From Aurelia coerulea (taxonomy: Eukaryota > Cnidaria > Scyphozoa > Semaeostomeae > Ulmaridae), in contig CM076959.1 in assembly GCA_039566865.1 (NCBI GenBank), positions 14,925,501 to 14,989,500 on the forward strand: a stretch of 64,000 bases of DNA. The letters are read 5' to 3'. The position numbers were made by a program, and so were the translations under genes. Below are positions 60,201 through 64,000 of this stretch, in pieces; positions within the stretch are counted from its first letter, which is position 1, and the number at the start of each line of letters is the position of its first letter. The notes under the pieces were generated by a model. It searched no databases. It was given only the letters and a program-made list of their open reading frames with translations, and was not told where the DNA came from.

Positions 60201-60663
60201 ACTTGCGAATGCTCTGGCAATCTCAAACCTTGCAAATTTACTACGACAAAGCACTCAGATCTTCAACGGTGTAAACGGTTACAAGCCAAGCACAGCCTCG
60301 TCGCTGTTACAACCTCAGGGTGGTCTGCCAGGTGACCAAGTTGCTGCTAATATTGTCGCAGGAGGTTTACTGTCACCGGGAACGTCGGGAGTGTTGATCA
60401 ACCCAGCTGGAGCAAGTGCTGCCACATCAACGCAACAAGCAGCAGCTGATTTGGGCAGTCGCACGACTAATAACCTGCCAGAGGTAGCAAAGGTACACAA
60501 GACAACGAAAGATATATATGCAGAAATTGGCACGCAAACCACGGACAATGAAGATTCTGATGGGCAAAGTGCGGCACAAAAGAAATCAACAAACGGACAG
60601 ATACATGTAGTGCATGAGGAAAAGAAAGCTTTCAGAACAATAAAGGAAATGAGAAGGCGTTGA
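36255..60663 (+). CDS. Gene B: giant secreted low-complexity (silk-like) protein, 2,627 aa
   Basis: The join is 36255-36297, 37022-39355, 41283-41620, 42197-42551, 43352-43543, 45947-46108, 48168-48611, 50093-50296, 51344-51721, 53655-53800, 54956-55112 and 57533-60663, total 7,884 nt. Every junction is GT-AG and phase-compatible: nearly all phase 1, with phase 0 between 53800 and 54956 and at the LINE-derived gap. Domains by approximate residue are: signal peptide 1-22; Gln run 109-121; Tyr-rich block 467-517; Lys-rich block 638-710; CC-x8-CC cluster near 1000; His-containing linkers 1024-1141; Ala/Gly block 1190-1285; Ala-rich helical exons 1290-1483; Ala/Asn/Gly silk-like block 1640-1775; 13-mer KEDAG/KEAEA repeats 1890-1955; acidic region 1955-2120; basic region 2130-2290; paired amphipathic helices 2407-2471. 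I know of no named homologue. A structural extracellular fibre or matrix role is inferred from composition only. A LINE splits exon 3 (see 41609-42199). Confidence 0.75.
36336..36510. repeat. Dispersed repeat, copy 1 (gene B intron 1)
   Basis: It shares TCAAATCATCGAATGT, TGCGACAATCTC and AATCGAAGCTTTGRTGGAGG with 55414-55585. Boundaries are approximate and no coding content was seen. Confidence 0.6.
36560..36960. mobile_element. Partial MITE family 2 copy (gene B intron 1)
   Basis: It carries the family signatures ATGACATCATCAAACTTCTAAAT, TTTGAAGCCATTAAGTTCAAAGAAATAGG and TTTTACAC, but the outer ends are lost. It ends about 60 bp before exon 2. Confidence 0.5.
37022..39355 (+). CDS. Gene B exon 2 (Gln run, Tyr-rich and Lys-rich blocks)
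   Basis: The acceptor is TCCTCCTATAG and the donor is CTCAG|GTTTGT, both phase 1; 2,334 nt. It encodes a basic Pro/Lys/Thr N-terminus, a Gln run (37306-37341), a helical-looking middle, then several dibasic sites (EKR, NKR, PKR, SKR, WKR) around a Tyr-rich stretch at 38379-38530 with motifs such as APYYQRKTPYYSKRG. A Lys-rich stretch lies at 38894-39108. No Cys was seen in this exon. Tyr/Lys-rich low-complexity sequence is typical of cross-linked extracellular materials, but that role is not shown here. The last 20 or so nucleotides and the donor are repeated downstream (39335-39800). Confidence 0.8.
39335..39800. repeat. Tandem repeat carrying the gene B exon 2 donor, about 117-bp unit, 4 copies
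   Basis: Each unit holds GGAAATGTCCTCATCTCAGG and TTTGTCTTTTTCTATG. The first copy supplies the end of exon 2 and its GT donor. Copy 2 (near 39470) reads CAGATTTG, so its donor is lost; copies 3 (near 39586) and 4 (near 39703) keep CAG|GTTTG. Confidence 0.8.
39815..40199. mobile_element. Foldback element, CCTGTTTATAT family, copy 1 (gene B intron 2)
   Basis: The arms AGCCTGTTTATATAGAGAA and CCCTCATATAAACAGGC, with inner CACCTCACCTGCCAGACC and its inverse, give a palindrome of about 385 bp. It has no coding capacity. Confidence 0.7.
40644..41149. mobile_element. Foldback MITE family 1, copy 3 (gene B intron 2)
   Basis: The ends CATAGGGCTCAAATC and GATTTGAGCCCT lie between 9-bp duplications AGAACCTAG (40635-40643 and 41150-41158). 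It sits inside a larger decayed repeat whose arms read TAAGAACAT/TATAAGAACC on either side. Confidence 0.75.
41283..41620 (+). CDS. Gene B exon 3, part upstream of the LINE insertion
   Basis: The acceptor is TGATTTCAG and the exon starts in phase 1 (G|GT: GAHSGIG...). The open frame runs through AAG CAA AAC GAG GTT and then enters LINE sequence, where it meets TAA within three codons (V-Y-Y-stop). If nothing is spliced, the protein stops at about residue 908. If the candidate intron is used, this part ends at GAG (41620) in phase 0. The segment is Gln/Asn/Gly-rich. Confidence 0.7.
41621..42196 (+). other. Candidate nascent intron made by the LINE insertion
   Basis: The segment begins GTTTAT, taken from the left target-site copy after GAG, and ends AACGAG from the right copy. 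Splicing it out rejoins GAG|GTT and restores the pre-insertion frame exactly. A second acceptor, GTGAAG ending at 42187, sits nearer a pyrimidine-rich tract (TTTATCTTATTATTC...TTTCTATC) and would add three residues (QNE) in frame. The GTTTAT donor is weak. No transcript evidence is available; the alternative is that this allele is truncated at residue 908. Confidence 0.5.
41624..42184 (-). mobile_element. 5'-truncated LINE fragment (RT C-terminus) inserted in gene B exon 3
   Basis: Read on the minus strand, it encodes the end of a non-LTR retrotransposon polyprotein: DRNLNNKINRLHERALR..., VTVHQRNLQLLMVEIYKT, then CQACNCRLCKIFYPNLGF and a stop, followed by a short 3' UTR and an AAT-rich tail at 41624-41630. 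A perfect 15-bp duplication, AAGCAAAACGAGGTT, flanks it at 41609-41623 and 42185-42199. The frame is intact, so the insertion looks young. The family resembles CR1/L2-type LINEs; naming it needs a repeat-library search. Confidence 0.85.
42197..42551 (+). CDS. Gene B exon 3, part downstream of the LINE insertion
   Basis: The frame resumes at GTT GAT ACG after the second target-site-duplication copy and stays open to GGA-G|GTAAGA in phase 1. The two parts together are 693 nt, in frame with exons 2 and 4. The exon contains the only cysteine cluster seen in the mature protein, EKCCIASPGSQCCEKGY (CC-x8-CC), possibly two disulfides or an interchain link. Confidence 0.7.
42650..42960. repeat. GTGTCCCAAAAAGTACTCC repeat (gene B intron 3)
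   Basis: It begins AGATGTCCCAAAAAGTACTCC and ends with sequence resembling the inverse of AGAAAGAATTGTGCACTATC. It explains the 81-codon open frame there, which is not a gene. Confidence 0.45.
42992..43400. repeat. Tandem duplication including the start of gene B exon 4
   Basis: Two units of about 210 bp each contain GGTCAGACAW, AGAAACTCCAGCAGAT and CTAGCTTATCAA. The upstream copy at about 43147-43205 resembles the first part of exon 4 but has an extra A (CAAAGTG) that leads to a stop, so it is a dead exon copy. Confidence 0.75.
43352..43543 (+). CDS. Gene B exon 4
   Basis: The acceptor is TTATTCTCTAG and the donor is AAAG|GTTAGT, both phase 1; 64 codons. It encodes a polar linker with His/Asn motifs (AMNHNHPEVPYYDSNLAS) and no recognisable fold. 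A decayed copy of its first about 55 nt, with its acceptor, lies about 210 bp upstream. Confidence 0.75.
43563..44096. mobile_element. TIR element with GGTGCACCAAAAA ends
   Basis: The ends CCGGTGCACCAAAAAAGTTG and TTTTTGGCGCACCCGGTG are inverted. A related segment (GATGAAGGTACC and GCTGAAGGTACC) recurs around 44085 and 44755, so several insertions are layered here in gene B intron 4. Confidence 0.5.
44168..44738. mobile_element. Foldback MITE family 3, copy 1 (gene B intron 4)
   Basis: The long arms contain ATTAGCGATCACAGACAAAGG, CTCTCAACCAGTAATTC and their inverses. The flanks TGGCGCACC and TGGTGCACC are a 9-bp duplication with one mismatch. It is nested in a GTGCACC-ended repeat at about 43563-44790. 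Confidence 0.7.
45947..46108 (+). CDS. Gene B exon 5
   Basis: The acceptor is TTTGAATGGCAG and the donor is GTAAGT, both phase 1; 54 codons. It encodes GVNHVFLPNEDFDGIDWSK..., including HAPVHGPHGYN. The Gly/His/Pro-rich linker holds one of the few Trp residues of the protein. Its size and phase make it a symmetrical module that can be skipped without a frameshift. Confidence 0.75.
46530..47127. mobile_element. Foldback MITE family 3, copy 2 (gene B intron 5)
   Basis: The ends AACAAGGGCAGATTTTGTAA and its inverse lie between perfect 9-bp duplications ACTGGATAT (46521-46529 and 47128-47136). It is 598 bp, palindromic and without transposase. Confidence 0.8.
47447..47605. repeat. Short hairpin element (gene B intron 5)
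   Basis: The arms CATTTCTGACGCGCAGTGAATATTT and AAATATTCGCTGCGCATTAGAAAT surround a purine-rich stretch (GAAGAAAGAGAAATCGGAGA). Confidence 0.55.
47865..48108. mobile_element. Foldback MITE, ATGCCGGCA family, copy 2 (gene B intron 5)
   Basis: The arms ATGATGCCGGCAAATTTTG and AAAATGTGCCGGCATCGTG enclose repeated CCGTTTTCAAAAT motifs. It ends about 60 bp before exon 6. Confidence 0.65.
48168..48611 (+). CDS. Gene B exon 6 (Ala/Gly-rich)
   Basis: The acceptor is GATTCTATTAG and the donor is GCAG|GTAATT, phase 1; 148 codons. The first 50 residues are mixed and the rest is dominated by Ala and Gly (AAAAAGAGAAAGAAPGAGAS), resembling silk-type crystalline or helical blocks. Ala is mostly GCA/GCT with occasional GCC/GCG. 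The long open frames on the opposite strand here are shadows of the Ala codons. Confidence 0.8.
48838..49322 (-). mobile_element. 5'-truncated LINE fragment in gene B intron 6
   Basis: On the minus strand it encodes NPPFMKDIFMQRSVRYFLR..., LWLNLPQEIKQ, one in-frame stop, then SLHIFKKQIRCWDGGKCN and CRLCKVYIPKVGF. This is the same RT tail as the element at 41.6 kb. It ends in an ATT/AAT-rich tail near 48838-48900. It appears to have inserted into a copy of the GTGTCCCAAAAAGTACTCC repeat. Confidence 0.75.
49420..49945. mobile_element. Foldback MITE family 2, copy 1 (gene B intron 6)
   Basis: Perfect 17-bp terminal inverted repeats AGCATAGGTTCCAAATC lie between 9-bp duplications CTCTTAGAC (49411-49419 and 49946-49954). 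The inner sequence is related to family 1 (GACGTCATCAAATTTCTAAATC). The 9-bp duplication with long arms fits Mutator-like MITEs; the superfamily is inferred. Confidence 0.8.
50093..50296 (+). CDS. Gene B exon 7 (Ala-rich helix)
   Basis: The acceptor is TTTTCATACAG and the donor is CAAG|GTAAAC, phase 1; 68 codons. It encodes an Ala-rich helical stretch with regular charged positions (ADAAEAQKAVKTAEKAVTTA), which suggests a coiled-coil or amphipathic helix. There is no Cys or Trp. Confidence 0.75.
50620..50863 (+). mobile_element. Poly(A)-ended retroposon 3' end (intron 7)
   Basis: It shares the motif CTTGTAGTGTRGTAWAGTA, then GTAAATT and a terminal A run, with 1600-1683. It is the non-coding 3' end of a retroposon. 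No duplication was resolved. Confidence 0.4.
51020..51334. mobile_element. Foldback MITE family 3, partial copy ending at gene B exon 8
   Basis: The right arm (GAATTATTGGTTGAGAGAATTTCC ... TTACAAAATCTATCCTTGTT) is well preserved and the left terminus is lost or diverged. The element ends 9 bp before the exon. The 9 bp in between, TCATTACAG, would be its right target duplication and is also the splice acceptor. Confidence 0.6.
51344..51721 (+). CDS. Gene B exon 8 (Ala/His/Asn-rich helix)
   Basis: The acceptor is TTTCATTACAG and the donor is CCAG|GTTTGT, phase 1; 126 codons. It is Ala-rich with spaced His and Asp (DEQMHAHHDAIDALHKDI), probably helical. The acceptor lies 9 bp after the end of a foldback transposon terminal repeat, so transposon sequence supplies the branch-point and pyrimidine region. 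Confidence 0.75.
51815..52127. mobile_element. TTAA-flanked MITE, GGCACCGTC family (gene B intron 8)
   Basis: The ends TTAAAAGGGCACCGTCTCC and GGCGACGGAGCCCCTTTAA are inverted with TTAA on both sides. A related copy lies at 30828-31228. Confidence 0.65.
52897..53030. repeat. Short hairpin element (gene B intron 8)
   Basis: The arms CGCATACTGTGCAGGAAAAT...AAGCCCGAGGTCTT and GACCGAGGGCTTTATATTTTCC...ATGCG form a stem around CAGTACAGACTGAGC. Non-coding. Confidence 0.5.
53655..53800 (+). CDS. Gene B exon 9
   Basis: The acceptor is CTTTTCTTTTGCAG (phase 1) and the exon ends CAT CAT|GTAAGA (phase 0). It encodes VSHMIGNKTTDSLGH... and a short acidic helix (DDLEAEANRVVDLHH). The donor phase differs from the other introns but matches exon 10 exactly. 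Confidence 0.7.
53875..54826. mobile_element. Foldback element, CCTGTTTATAT family, copy 2, interrupted
   Basis: The arms AGGGCCTGTTTATATGAGG and CCTCACATAAACAAGCCCT enclose the same family as 39815-40199. A family 2 MITE (54265-54789) has inserted into its right arm. Confidence 0.7.
54265..54789. mobile_element. Foldback MITE family 2, copy 2 (gene B intron 9)
   Basis: The ends AGCATAAGTTCCAAATC and GATTTGGAACCTATGCT lie between perfect 9-bp duplications GGCAGGTGA (54256-54264 and 54790-54798). It is nested inside a GGGCCTGTTTATATGAGG foldback element. Confidence 0.8.
54956..55112 (+). CDS. Gene B exon 10 (His-rich linker)
   Basis: The acceptor is TTTTTTCATAG in phase 0 and the donor is CATC|GTAAGT in phase 1. 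It encodes DSIHMGTYLNHDAIHS... with eight His in 52 residues, which could bind metal. The exon makes sense only as a partner of exon 9, because its entry phase is 0. Confidence 0.7.
55414..55585. repeat. Dispersed repeat, copy 2 (gene B intron 10)
   Basis: Second copy of the 36336-36510 repeat, same orientation, directly upstream of the LINE fragment. Motifs include CTCTGCGTGGCACTACG and GAGGATTTGTTCTATTTTTC. Confidence 0.6.
55610..56365 (+). mobile_element. 5'-truncated LINE fragment in gene B intron 10
   Basis: The + strand encodes LGVQIDNSLTFDAHVKELCR in one frame from about 55680. It continues as MLLTSIVMSNFSYCLLIW..., SVTVHQKNLQSLMIEIYKT, and ends CKCLICK plus a stop at 56293. This is the RT C-terminus of the same broad LINE group. 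A frame break lies upstream near 55675. The 3' tail (AATAATAATAATACGATAATA) follows. It is not an independent gene. Confidence 0.75.
57533..60663 (+). CDS. Gene B exon 11 (silk-like Ala block, KE repeats, C-terminus)
   Basis: The acceptor is TTTCATTTCTAG in phase 1. The frame is open for 1,043 codons to TGA. The order is: short Met/Thr/Pro/Gly segment; Ala/Asn/Gly block at about 57718-58100 with a perfect GAA run coded by repeated GGAGCTGCA; 13-residue repeats at about 58448-58640 (GKKEDAGKKEAEA, GAKEDAGKKEAKA and so on); an acidic Ser/Asp/Glu/Thr region; a Lys/Arg-rich region at about 59170-59640 with a repeated SEFF(I/L) motif; and two related amphipathic helices near 60000-60190 (YRDAIHEALQQIEGVKKSL and YKEAIHTALKEVEAVKKSL). 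The C-terminus is basic (KEMRRR). The KE/A/G repeats resemble LEA-type disordered helices in composition only. Very long reverse-strand open frames here are shadows. Confidence 0.85.
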
Positions 60664-60744
60664 TTAGACTTACGACTTGGAGTCCCTTGCTTCCCTATGC
60701 TCTTGGACTTGATGATGGCGCTTCGGTCATATGTTGAGCAAGGT

Positions 60745-61075
60745 CCCGGGGGGGGGGGTACTTAGTATATTTTACTGACGCCATGTGCACTCCTTTCCGG
60801 GTATCGTTTTCGCCTCTTTTTTCTAACGCCGGGTATCAAACGAAGGCAATTTTTCTGAAGCCGGTTGTCAAAAGTGTTATTTCATTGTTTTTCGACGAAG
60901 TTTTACGTTTAGGGGTACGCTTTTTGCCGACTTTTACGCTTTGGGATATGCTCTTCGCTGATTTTTTCTAAAGCAGGCTATCATTTCAAGGGAAAATTTG
61001 TAAAGCCAGTTGAAATTTTTTTTTCTTGGAGTGCACCCCCCCCCCCCGTACAATTAAAAGTCAAGTAACCCCCCG
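60745..61075. mobile_element. CCCGGGGGG-ended repeat, copy 2 (gene B 3' side)
   Basis: The ends CCCGGGGGGGGGGG and CCCCCCGG lie between perfect 9-bp duplications GAGCAAGGT (60736-60744 and 61076-61084). It begins about 80 bp after the gene B stop, so it may be transcribed in the 3' UTR. Confidence 0.75.
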
Positions 61076-61084
61076 GGAGCAAGG

Positions 61085-63449
61085 TTTACAGCGGGGATAC
61101 AAGGGACTCGTCATAATCAGTCTAGGCGTTGATGAAATAGCAAAGTAGAACAATGGGAACTGAAAGTCATTATGTAGCTAATGAGAATCCGTAAGTAGAT
61201 ATGTTTGAAGAATCACCGGAATTATTAGAAAACACTTGGTGTTAAAAATTGTACAGGTGACAGGACGACCGAATAACAACTTTCAATATGAGAGGCAGCG
61301 GAGTAACAACGTCCAATGCTAACAGAATAGTCCTGAATAGTCCTTCCTCTCTGCCAAAATAACACCAAAATAATCATATTCAGAATTATTGTGGCATTAA
61401 TTTGCTTGATTCATTTGAATATGGATCGTAACTCAATAAGTCTGCTACTTTCAAATATGAAAATATGGCATATGCTTTTAGGTAAAAGTACCAATCAGTA
61501 TTAAAATACTAGCATCATAATTTTACTGACAAATTTCAGTGTTGTGAAGGCTATTCAATGCCATTCAATTTTATTTGTAGAACAAATTCCTAATACAGGG
61601 CATAACATAATAAAGCTGTATTCTACACGACCAAAGAAATAGCAGAGCTTATCTAGCTTGGGCCGTTAAAAAACAATAATAAGAATGACAAAGGAAAAAC
61701 ACATTTAGTTAAAATATACAAAATTGGAATATAGCTTAGTTTATAAGAATGCAACACAAATGAGGCAAAAAACAATTTTCTGGTCAAAGGTTGGTTTCAT
61801 TTTATATTATGCTTGGTTGTAAAAGGTAGAATATGTTGTTTCTTTAAAATGGACACTAAAGGAGTTTGAGTTTGGAATTGATTTCAAACCAAAGGGGAGA
61901 TTGTTCTAATATCCTACACAGATGTTTATCTATCTTTTTTAGTAAAGATAGTTTGTAAAACAATGACAGAGATTTGAAATAAAGGTCTCCGTTTAAGGAC
62001 ATGAAATATTGTATCTATGTTTTTGTTGTATAAAAATGAATAGAATAGATAAAATTAAGATGTTATCTTCAACAACGTTAATCTTTTTTGTCAATCTTTT
62101 CAGAAGGATCCCATGTTTCTAAAAAAGTTTCAATTGATTGAAACAGGTTTTGCTTTGAGCCTTGGTTCTTGTTAGATTCAACAGGTGCACAACACCACCA
62201 TTGTTTAACAAATAAATCAAAAGCTCATCCAACTCTGAAGACTGATAAGTCAAATCCTGAATTGTAGCGGAGTGGGTGACTAAAACAGAGTTACTTTGCT
62301 TGTAGTGCTACAATGGAAGAGTCATTTGCCACTAAAATTGCACATAAGTATGTCTGAAAGGCAAATTCAGATTTCTAGATATCACACAGCTTTCTAAGAT
62401 AAACTTTGAGGTATCTACTGTAAAATCAAAAATAGAGTTACCTCATCCTTTAAACTTTTCTGTCAATCCATCACCATTACTGCAACTCCCTCTTTGCCTC
62501 TAAAAAGAAGAAGAAAATCACTGCCATATCATCAACTGATGTCTCAGTTTCTTAAAATGTTGTACCCTGGAAACAGCCTAAATCAAACGAAAACAGTTGT
62601 AGTAAAGAAAGAACCCTTTTGATTTGAAGTATGTCTCACATGACAGAGCAGACACTGCATAAAATGACATCATCAAGCAATCTGAAATAAGGAAGTATTT
62701 GTTGTCTTGTTTGCATTCCAATAAAAAATTTACAATACAAATTTACTATTGAATTTTATATTTTTGTTTAATTTTCGACATCAAAGGAGAAAGCGTTGGT
62801 CAAAGGATTAGTCCATGCAGAAGGAGTTGAACGCTTTTGCAAAAAACTTTGTTTCAGATTGAATGCTCATGAAAGTCTCAAAAGACACCCAAAAAGCATG
62901 GTATTGTGAAGTTGCTGGGAAAAAGCAGACCTCCAATCAATAGATGCAAATGATACTTTTACAACTCGCACGCCAATAAAAACACGTCTAAAAGTTATTT
63001 CAAGCCTGGCCTTTTGCAAGCGTGCTTCATAACATGGTAATCTGTTGACCAGAGTTTCTTTTGCTGTTGAAAAGTAATCAGAAACATAAAATTTGATCAC
63101 AGAAAATCTAGCAAAGCTTTTCAATCAGACTTGGCAAAGTTGTAGATTAACTACAGTACCTGCTAAAGATGGAGCAAAAACAAATCAAACATTTTTCGAG
63201 CAGTTTTGGAGATAAATCCATTTTTTAAATCAACAAAAAGATTCGAAGTAGGATTTTTGAAGCCAGCGTTGACGAAAACATTGTGATTTATAGATCTCTC
63301 GATTGCCCAGACTGTGCTGAACGACATCCTTTTTACTGCTTTTTGGTAGTCTGGATGATATTGGAGAAATCAACTGTTTTCTGAGGAGAGTGGTTTTGCA
63401 AAATGGCATCTCGCTGTTCACTGGAGTGGAAAGCAGAGTTACCTCAAGA
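61085..63449. other. Gene B 3' side and intergenic sequence
   Basis: No exon-like frame was found. AATAAA at 61609-61614 is a possible gene B poly(A) signal, about 950 bp past the stop and beyond a transposon. Small minus-strand frames at 62867-63124 and 63230-63421 have ordinary composition and no supporting splice context. Confidence 0.4.
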
Positions 63450-63885
63450 GAATAGACCTTTTAGCTATCTGAAAAGAATCAGAATTCGGACAATACTTTG
63501 CTACATTTCGCAGAATTTTCGAATGTGCACAATGGCGATAGAAGCTCTGGCACCACTTGATTGAACCTCACATATAAAAATGCTTTAAAAAAATAACACT
63601 CGATCCAGGCTCTTTTGCAGAATAGTTAAAAAGTCTATTGGGGGGTCAAATGAACTTTAGAAAACACAGTTTTCAAGGAAAAAGGTGGCTGAATTGAATG
63701 GACCTTTTAATCATTAAAAACGAATCTGAATCGAACGCTAACCTTTTGTACATTTTGTAGAATTCTCAAGTTTGAGCAACAGTGATAGAAGCTCTGATGC
63801 CACTCAATCAAACATTTTGTATAAAAATGTATAAAAATATCGCTTGATCCAAACTCTAGTTAAAAAGGTCTATATTCTATTCTAT
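63450..63885. repeat. Tandem duplication, about 250-bp unit
   Basis: Two diverged copies share GCGATAGAAGCTCTGGCACC / GTGATAGAAGCTCTGATGCC, then ATAAAAATG and TCGATCCAGGCTC / TTGATCCAAACTC. Non-coding. Confidence 0.65.
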
Positions 63886-64000
63886 TGTTAGAAGTGATTG
63901 TTGATTGGCTTATTAAATGATGGCAACAAAAATCCTATAATCTGATTGGATAATGCAAAACTAGATCGTGATGCGACTGATTCACACTTATATGAGGAGA

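Noticed and set aside
22674..60663. Genes A and B as one long gene
   Set aside because: Gene A ends in its own stop without a usable donor before it, and gene B has its own ATG and signal peptide.

Overview
The window is animal nuclear DNA from an invertebrate. It has GT-AG introns, AT-rich intergenic sequence, many short foldback transposons, and several 5'-truncated non-LTR retrotransposons. The retrotransposon reverse-transcriptase tails end in a C-x-C-x2-C motif followed by a PNLGF/PKVGF-like end. I associate that tail with LINEs from cnidarians (corals, anemones, hydrozoans). The cnidarian assignment is an inference from family resemblance, not a search result.

Two protein-coding genes can be assembled on the + strand by joining open frames at matching splice sites. 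Gene A (22674-27641, 2 exons, 501 aa) encodes a secreted, very acidic, His/Asn/Arg-rich protein with no cysteine. Gene B (36255-60663) encodes a secreted low-complexity protein of 2,627 aa. Its twelve coding blocks keep phase exactly and sum to 7,884 nt, a multiple of three. In order it has a signal peptide, a Gln run, Tyr-rich and Lys-rich blocks with dibasic sites, a small Cys cluster, His-containing linker exons, Ala/Gly/Asn-rich silk-like blocks, 13-residue Lys/Glu/Ala/Gly repeats, an acidic block, a basic block and C-terminal amphipathic repeats. I recognise no named family for either protein; both look like extracellular structural or scaffold proteins. Both genes have a short signal-peptide exon that ends in a phase-1 intron.

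The most notable feature is in gene B exon 3. A 561-bp antisense LINE fragment sits there with a perfect 15-bp target-site duplication. The duplicated target contains AG|GT, so one copy supplies a GT and the other an AG. Removing the piece between them restores the reading frame exactly, which would make it a young intron created by a transposon. Other exon edges of gene B have also been disturbed. The exon 2 donor lies in a tandem repeat with about four copies, the start of exon 4 has a decayed duplicate upstream, and a foldback transposon ends 9 bp before exon 8.

Layout: 1-22 kb is mostly repeats and AT-rich sequence, with two isolated exon-like stretches at 2.8 and 8.8 kb. Gene A occupies 22.7-27.6 kb. 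Sequence from 27.6 to 36.2 kb is intergenic, with foldback elements and two satellite arrays. Gene B occupies 36.2-60.7 kb. The final 3.3 kb holds its 3' side and more repeats. No rRNA gene, intact tRNA gene, CRISPR array or bacterial-type operon was seen.
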